A stretch of DNA of 64,000 nucleotides from an uncultured Clostridia bacterium (GTDB taxonomy: Bacteria > Bacillota > Clostridia > Lachnospirales > CAG-274), in NCBI GenBank assembly GCA_947630475.1, contig CANRHR010000008.1:1-64000 (forward strand). Reading direction: 5' to 3'. Of the stretch, positions 60,971 through 64,000 are shown in pieces. Below the pieces are notes generated by a model. It was given only the letters and a program-made list of their open reading frames with translations, did not search any database and had not been told where the DNA came from. The number at the start of each line of letters is the position of its first letter. The stretch's first letter is position 1. Made by a program: the position numbers and the translations under genes.

Positions 60971-61669
60971 ATGTCTAAAATAAGAGCAAGCGTAATAATT
61001 GCCGCAGCCGGAAGCGGAAAAAGAATGAAAAGCGATATTCCGAAACAGTTTATAAAAATAAACGGAAAGCCCATTGCCGCTTACACAATAGAAAAATTTG
61101 AAGCTGTTGATGAAATATGTGAAATAATTATAGTGACGGGTAAAGGCGATATAGATTTTTTTGAAAATGAAATAATAAAAAAATATAAATATAAAAAAAT
61201 AAAGGCTGTTGTGGCAGGAGGAGAGCAAAGACAGCATTCGGTTTTTAATGCGCTGACAGAAGCTGACAAAAGCTGTGATGTTGTTTTGGTGCATGATTGT
61301 GCAAGGCCGTTTGTAAGTGAGCAAGACATTAAAAAAATTATAAATGAAACCATCTTAAATGACGCCTGTGTATTGGGCGTTAAGCTTAAGGATACAATAA
61401 AGATGTGTGATGAACGAGGATTTGTTGAAAAAACGCCTAATAGAGAGCTTTTATGGGCTGCTCAGACACCTCAGTGCTTTAAATACGATATTATAATGAA
61501 AGCTCACCTTAAGGCAAAAGAAGACGGATTTTTGGGAACGGATGATTCCATGCTTGCCGAAAGGATTGGGATAAAGGTTAAAATGGTTGAGGGCAGTTAT
61601 GATAATATTAAAATAACTACGCCGGAAGATTTGTTTGCAGCCGAAAAGCGATTGTTAAACAATGGCTAA
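60971..61669 (+). CDS. ispD: 2-C-methyl-D-erythritol 4-phosphate cytidylyltransferase
   Basis: This 232-residue enzyme transfers CMP to methylerythritol phosphate, the step before IspE. The nucleotide loop is IIAAAGSGKRMKSDIPKQF (10-28), VLVHDCARPFV holds metal and substrate residues, and APNR-like TPNRELLWAAQTPQCF and GTDDSMLAER are conserved. AAGGAG precedes ATG 60971. Its last 15 bases overlap the end of the convergent tmcAL gene, leaving no terminator between. Confidence 0.95.
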   Translation: MSKIRASVIIAAAGSGKRMKSDIPKQFIKINGKPIAAYTIEKFEAVDEICEIIIVTGKGDIDFFENEIIKKYKYKKIKAVVAGGEQRQHSVFNALTEADKSCDVVLVHDCARPFVSEQDIKKIINETILNDACVLGVKLKDTIKMCDERGFVEKTPNRELLWAAQTPQCFKYDIIMKAHLKAKEDGFLGTDDSMLAERIGIKVKMVEGSYDNIKITTPEDLFAAEKRLLNNG

Positions 61670-62839
61670 CGGGTGACGATAATCTTCATATGCTTCTTTG
61701 GCTGAAAAAAGATTATATATATCATTGTTTTTTATTTCTCTTTTAAAAAACAGCATTGCTTCTTTGTTAAGCAGTTTTTGTGCATTTTTAAGATTTGTCA
61801 AAACAGGCACATCAGAGTTTTTTATAAGAGAGGAAAGCAGTATTGAGGATTCTTTTTTAAAGCCCAATACTCTGATATATGGATTTGCTTTTTTAAAATC
61901 AATATCACTTTTTTTAATATCCAATATTATATGAATCAATGCTCTTTGAATTTTTGTTAGGGTATAACGTTTTGTTTTTATTGCGGCTGCCATCTCGCTT
62001 ATAGAATCCAAATCGGAAAATTTTAAAATTCTGTTTTCAAGCCCCTCGGTTATATCGGCAATTTCTGCAATTTCACTTAATGGTTTTGTTTTTAAAATAT
62101 ATTTGAGTATTGAGCTGTAATTATTTATTGAAGGAAGATTATTATTTTTAAATAAATCATATGTGTTTTTGGGCACACTTTTAAAAACCGCTTCAATATC
62201 TTTATTGTACATAGCTTTTCTTATGGCTGCGGCAGAGGATATTTCTGTTTTTATATCTGTGCTGTGAAATTCCGAAGAGTATCTTAAGACTGTAAGAGGT
62301 TTTATCTTGCTTTCGGTCATTTTTAGCGCCCGTATATATTCCAATGCCAAAATATTGTTGGGAAACTTTAAAAAGCTTAAATCCTCGCCCATAACCTCCG
62401 ACAAAGCGGATAGCCTTGCGTTTGGATACGAAATACCTTTTGAAAGAAAATTACCGAGAAGTGTTTTAAATTTTTTGCTTTCAGCGCATAAGATATCCGC
62501 AGCTTTTTCAAAAATATCTGTTTTTCCCAATTCAGAGCCGAAACACAGACAGTCGACAATGCAGGTTTTATTTAAAAGATCTGCAGCGCCAAGCGCAAAT
62601 ACATCGGCACTGCCGCATGAATAAATGCTCGGAAGCTCCAGAACCAAGTCAGCCCCGTTAAGCAAAGCCGCTTTGGCCCTTTTAAATTTATCCATTATCG
62701 CAGGCTCGCCGCGCTGCATAAAATTGCCGCTCATTACAACTGTTATATATTCTGCATTGTAAAGCTGCCTTGTTTTGCTTATATGGTATTTATGCCCATT
62801 ATGGAATGGATTATATTCAGCAATTATAGCTATATTCAT
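61655..62839 (-). CDS. tmcAL: tRNA(Met) cytidine acetate ligase
   Basis: This 394-residue YlbM-type enzyme activates acetate with ATP to acetylate C34 of elongator tRNA-Met. The opening IIAEYNPFHNGHKYHI is the nucleotidyl-transferase HIGH-like loop, and MSGNFMQRGEPAIMDKFKRA and GADLVLELPSIYSCGSADVF are further signatures. The C-terminal half is helical and binds tRNA. ATG 62839 follows GGAGAG; a TTG at 62854 sits on that site. Convergent with ispD, overlapping by 15 bases. Confidence 0.93.
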   Translation of the reverse strand: MNIAIIAEYNPFHNGHKYHISKTRQLYNAEYITVVMSGNFMQRGEPAIMDKFKRAKAALLNGADLVLELPSIYSCGSADVFALGAADLLNKTCIVDCLCFGSELGKTDIFEKAADILCAESKKFKTLLGNFLSKGISYPNARLSALSEVMGEDLSFLKFPNNILALEYIRALKMTESKIKPLTVLRYSSEFHSTDIKTEISSAAAIRKAMYNKDIEAVFKSVPKNTYDLFKNNNLPSINNYSSILKYILKTKPLSEIAEIADITEGLENRILKFSDLDSISEMAAAIKTKRYTLTKIQRALIHIILDIKKSDIDFKKANPYIRVLGFKKESSILLSSLIKNSDVPVLTNLKNAQKLLNKEAMLFFKREIKNNDIYNLFSAKEAYEDYRHPLAIV

Positions 62840-62896
62840 AAAAAAACTCTCCAAATTTATTATTTCTTTATAAAATCTATCGACAGTTTTAATTTA

Positions 62897-62925
62897 ATTA
62901 TGTATAATTAATATAATAATGTCAA
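62897..62925 (-). promoter_or_regulatory. Promoter of tmcAL
   Basis: On the minus strand TTGACA (62925-62920) and CATAAT (62902-62897) are 17 bases apart, and the leader to ATG 62839 is about 50 bases. It lies back to back with the cheR leader. Confidence 0.55.
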
Positions 62926-62982
62926 TTAAAATATTTTTTTAATTTTGTTGATACTCAAATATTATATGGATTGGGTGATGTT

Positions 62983-63795
62983 ATGAATAATATAACCGAC
63001 AAGGAATTTGATTTGATTAGAGGTTATATCAAACAAGAATACGGAATAAATTTGGGAGATGAAAAAAAATCCCTTGTATATTCCAGGCTGAGAAATGTGC
63101 TTACCGATCTTAATATTGATGATTTTACTCAATATTACGATTATCTTATTAACGATAAAAGCGGAAGAGCATCGATAACATTTATCGATAAAATGACTAC
63201 AAATCATACATATTTTATGCGGGAGGTAGACCATTTTTATTATTTTAGAGATACTGTTTTGCCTTATCTTGAAAAAAATATAAAAGACAGAGATCTCAGG
63301 ATATGGTGTGCCGGCTGTTCCTCCGGGGAAGAATCCTGTACTCTCGAAATACTTTTAGACGAATATTTCAGTGAAAAGCAAGGCTGGAATACAGAGCTTT
63401 TGGCAACCGACGTTTCAACCAATGTCTTAAAAAAAGCAAGTTTGGGCATTTATTCCAAAGAGCAGATTAAACCTCTTGATGATAATTGGAAAAATTTGTA
63501 TTTTGAAGATGTTGATGATAAAAATGTTAAAATATGCAAAAAAATTAAAAGCAAAATTACATACAGAAAATTTAATCTTATGGAAAATCATTTTCCGTTT
63601 AGAAAAAAGTTTCATGTTATTTTTTGCCGAAATGTTATGATATATTTTGACAACGAAACAAGAACAAAGCTGATAAATAAATTTTATGATGCTTCGGCTG
63701 AGGGCGCATACTTATTTATAGGTCATTCCGAAACGCTTAACAATACCGATACCGAATATAAATATGTTTTGCCCGCCGTATATAGAAAGCTTTAG
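62983..63795 (+). CDS. cheR: Chemotaxis methyltransferase CheR
   Basis: This 270-residue AdoMet enzyme methylates glutamates of chemoreceptors such as the one at 7363. An N-terminal helical domain (KEFDLIRGYIKQEYGINL) is followed by the catalytic domain with IWCAGCSSGEESCTLEILL around AdoMet and FHVIFCRNVMIYFDNETR. ATG 62983 follows GGGTGATG; the TTG at 62971 is rejected because it precedes that site. cheA begins 138 bases downstream with its own promoter-like sequence, so a chemotaxis cluster probably continues beyond the window. Confidence 0.95.
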   Translation: MNNITDKEFDLIRGYIKQEYGINLGDEKKSLVYSRLRNVLTDLNIDDFTQYYDYLINDKSGRASITFIDKMTTNHTYFMREVDHFYYFRDTVLPYLEKNIKDRDLRIWCAGCSSGEESCTLEILLDEYFSEKQGWNTELLATDVSTNVLKKASLGIYSKEQIKPLDDNWKNLYFEDVDDKNVKICKKIKSKITYRKFNLMENHFPFRKKFHVIFCRNVMIYFDNETRTKLINKFYDASAEGAYLFIGHSETLNNTDTEYKYVLPAVYRKL

Positions 63796-63851
63796 TTTTA
63801 TGTATTTTGAGCAAATTTTAATAAAGTTTTATAAAAATTTATAAAATTTAC

Positions 63852-63879
63852 TTGAAATTTTTAGATAAAAGTTTATAAT
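63852..63879 (+). promoter_or_regulatory. Promoter-like sequence before cheA
   Basis: TTGAAA (63852-63857) and TATAAT (63874-63879) are 16 bases apart, about 55 bases before the likely GTG start. Confidence 0.5.
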
Positions 63880-63933
63880 TTTAATTATAAGAGTGTGTAA
63901 AGCCAAAAAATTTATAGAAAAGGGTGATGTTCT

Positions 63934-64000
63934 GTGGCAGATTTTTCAAGAGAATCTATGCTTGATATGTTTATATATGAAATGAACCAGCTTCTTGAAC
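63934..64000 (+). CDS. cheA: CheA histidine kinase, N-terminal end only
   Basis: The window ends 67 bases into this gene. It is likely to start at GTG 63934, behind AAGGGTGATG. The 22 visible residues include MLDMFIYEMNQLLE, which fits the first helix of the CheA phosphotransfer (HPt) domain, normally written as xxFxxExxxLLExLE. An ATG at 63927 in another frame stops after 12 codons and is rejected. The cheR-cheA order supports the call. Confidence 0.7.
   Translation, partial: MADFSRESMLDMFIYEMNQLLE

Noticed and set aside
63927..63965. ATG start for the last gene
   Set aside because: That frame stops after 12 codons; the GTG at 63934 opens a CheA-like frame.

Overview
The window is about 64 kb of low-GC DNA (roughly one third G+C by eye) from an anaerobic, endospore-forming Gram-positive bacterium. 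Clostridia, probably near the Lachnospirales, is the best fit. The evidence is the forespore sigma factor gene sigG, a small acid-soluble spore protein-like gene, a Spo0E-like phosphatase gene, a spore-coat-like gene fragment, the anaerobic (CbiE/CbiT-type) cobalamin route, the non-mevalonate isoprenoid genes ispD, ispE and ispF, and A/T-rich promoters with GGAGG-type ribosome binding sites. No rRNA, prophage, intact insertion sequence or CRISPR array was seen.

Layout. 1-206: three tRNAs (Asn partial, Glu, Cys). 590-7164: phosphosugar mutase, an orphan response regulator, a TrpXYZ-like ABC importer on the minus strand behind a palindromic operator, and ispF. 7363-12318: a Cache-type chemoreceptor, tRNA-Arg, small and unknown genes, a DUF2225 gene and a cytidylate kinase-like gene. 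12377-15844: the lysine/diaminopimelate operon asd-dapA-dapB plus a Nif11-like small gene, controlled by a lysine riboswitch whose terminator and antiterminator can both be read in the sequence. 15979-23654: ferredoxin-type protein, NlpC/P60 hydrolase, ispE, sigG, a YfmF/YfmH protease pair, lgt and an overlooked 47-residue Spo0E-like gene. 23922-32802 (minus strand): RND efflux operon with a fused double-MarR regulator, a base-compositionally foreign flavodoxin-like gene, and an SLH surface protein. 33294-37511: PopT-like transporter, then the Fe-S/thiolation operon iscR-iscS-iscU-mnmA. 37796-49515: FliL-like protein, birA, dusB, uvrB-uvrA, DUF1836, a NusG_II/Gx-transporter/ApbE flavinylation trio, and an antiporter. 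49547-58936: ten tightly packed late cobalamin genes (cbiET, cbiA, cobT, cobU, cobS, a degenerate cobU-like gene, cbiB, cobD, cbiP, cbiC). 59078-64000: diguanylate cyclase, a 5'-truncated coat-like gene, ispD, tmcAL, cheR and the first codons of cheA.

How the parts work together. The lysine operon supplies diaminopimelate and dipicolinate precursors, which suits a spore former. Lipid and envelope functions recur (IspD/E/F isoprenoids, Lgt, PopT, NlpC/P60, SLH). iscR, iscS, iscU and mnmA couple Fe-S cluster assembly to tRNA thiolation. The cobalamin block carries late corrin-ring and nucleotide-loop steps, so the early Cbi genes must lie elsewhere.

The least expected feature is a family of about 180-bp non-coding repeats. 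Copy A is at 23707-23886, copy B is inverted at 33023-33206 between 25-bp direct repeats, and a shortened copy C is at 20014-20114. A lone end hairpin related to the family is at 15877-15903. The ends are imperfect inverted repeats and the end hairpin differs by compensating changes, so the family looks like a MITE-like mobile element or a structured RNA.
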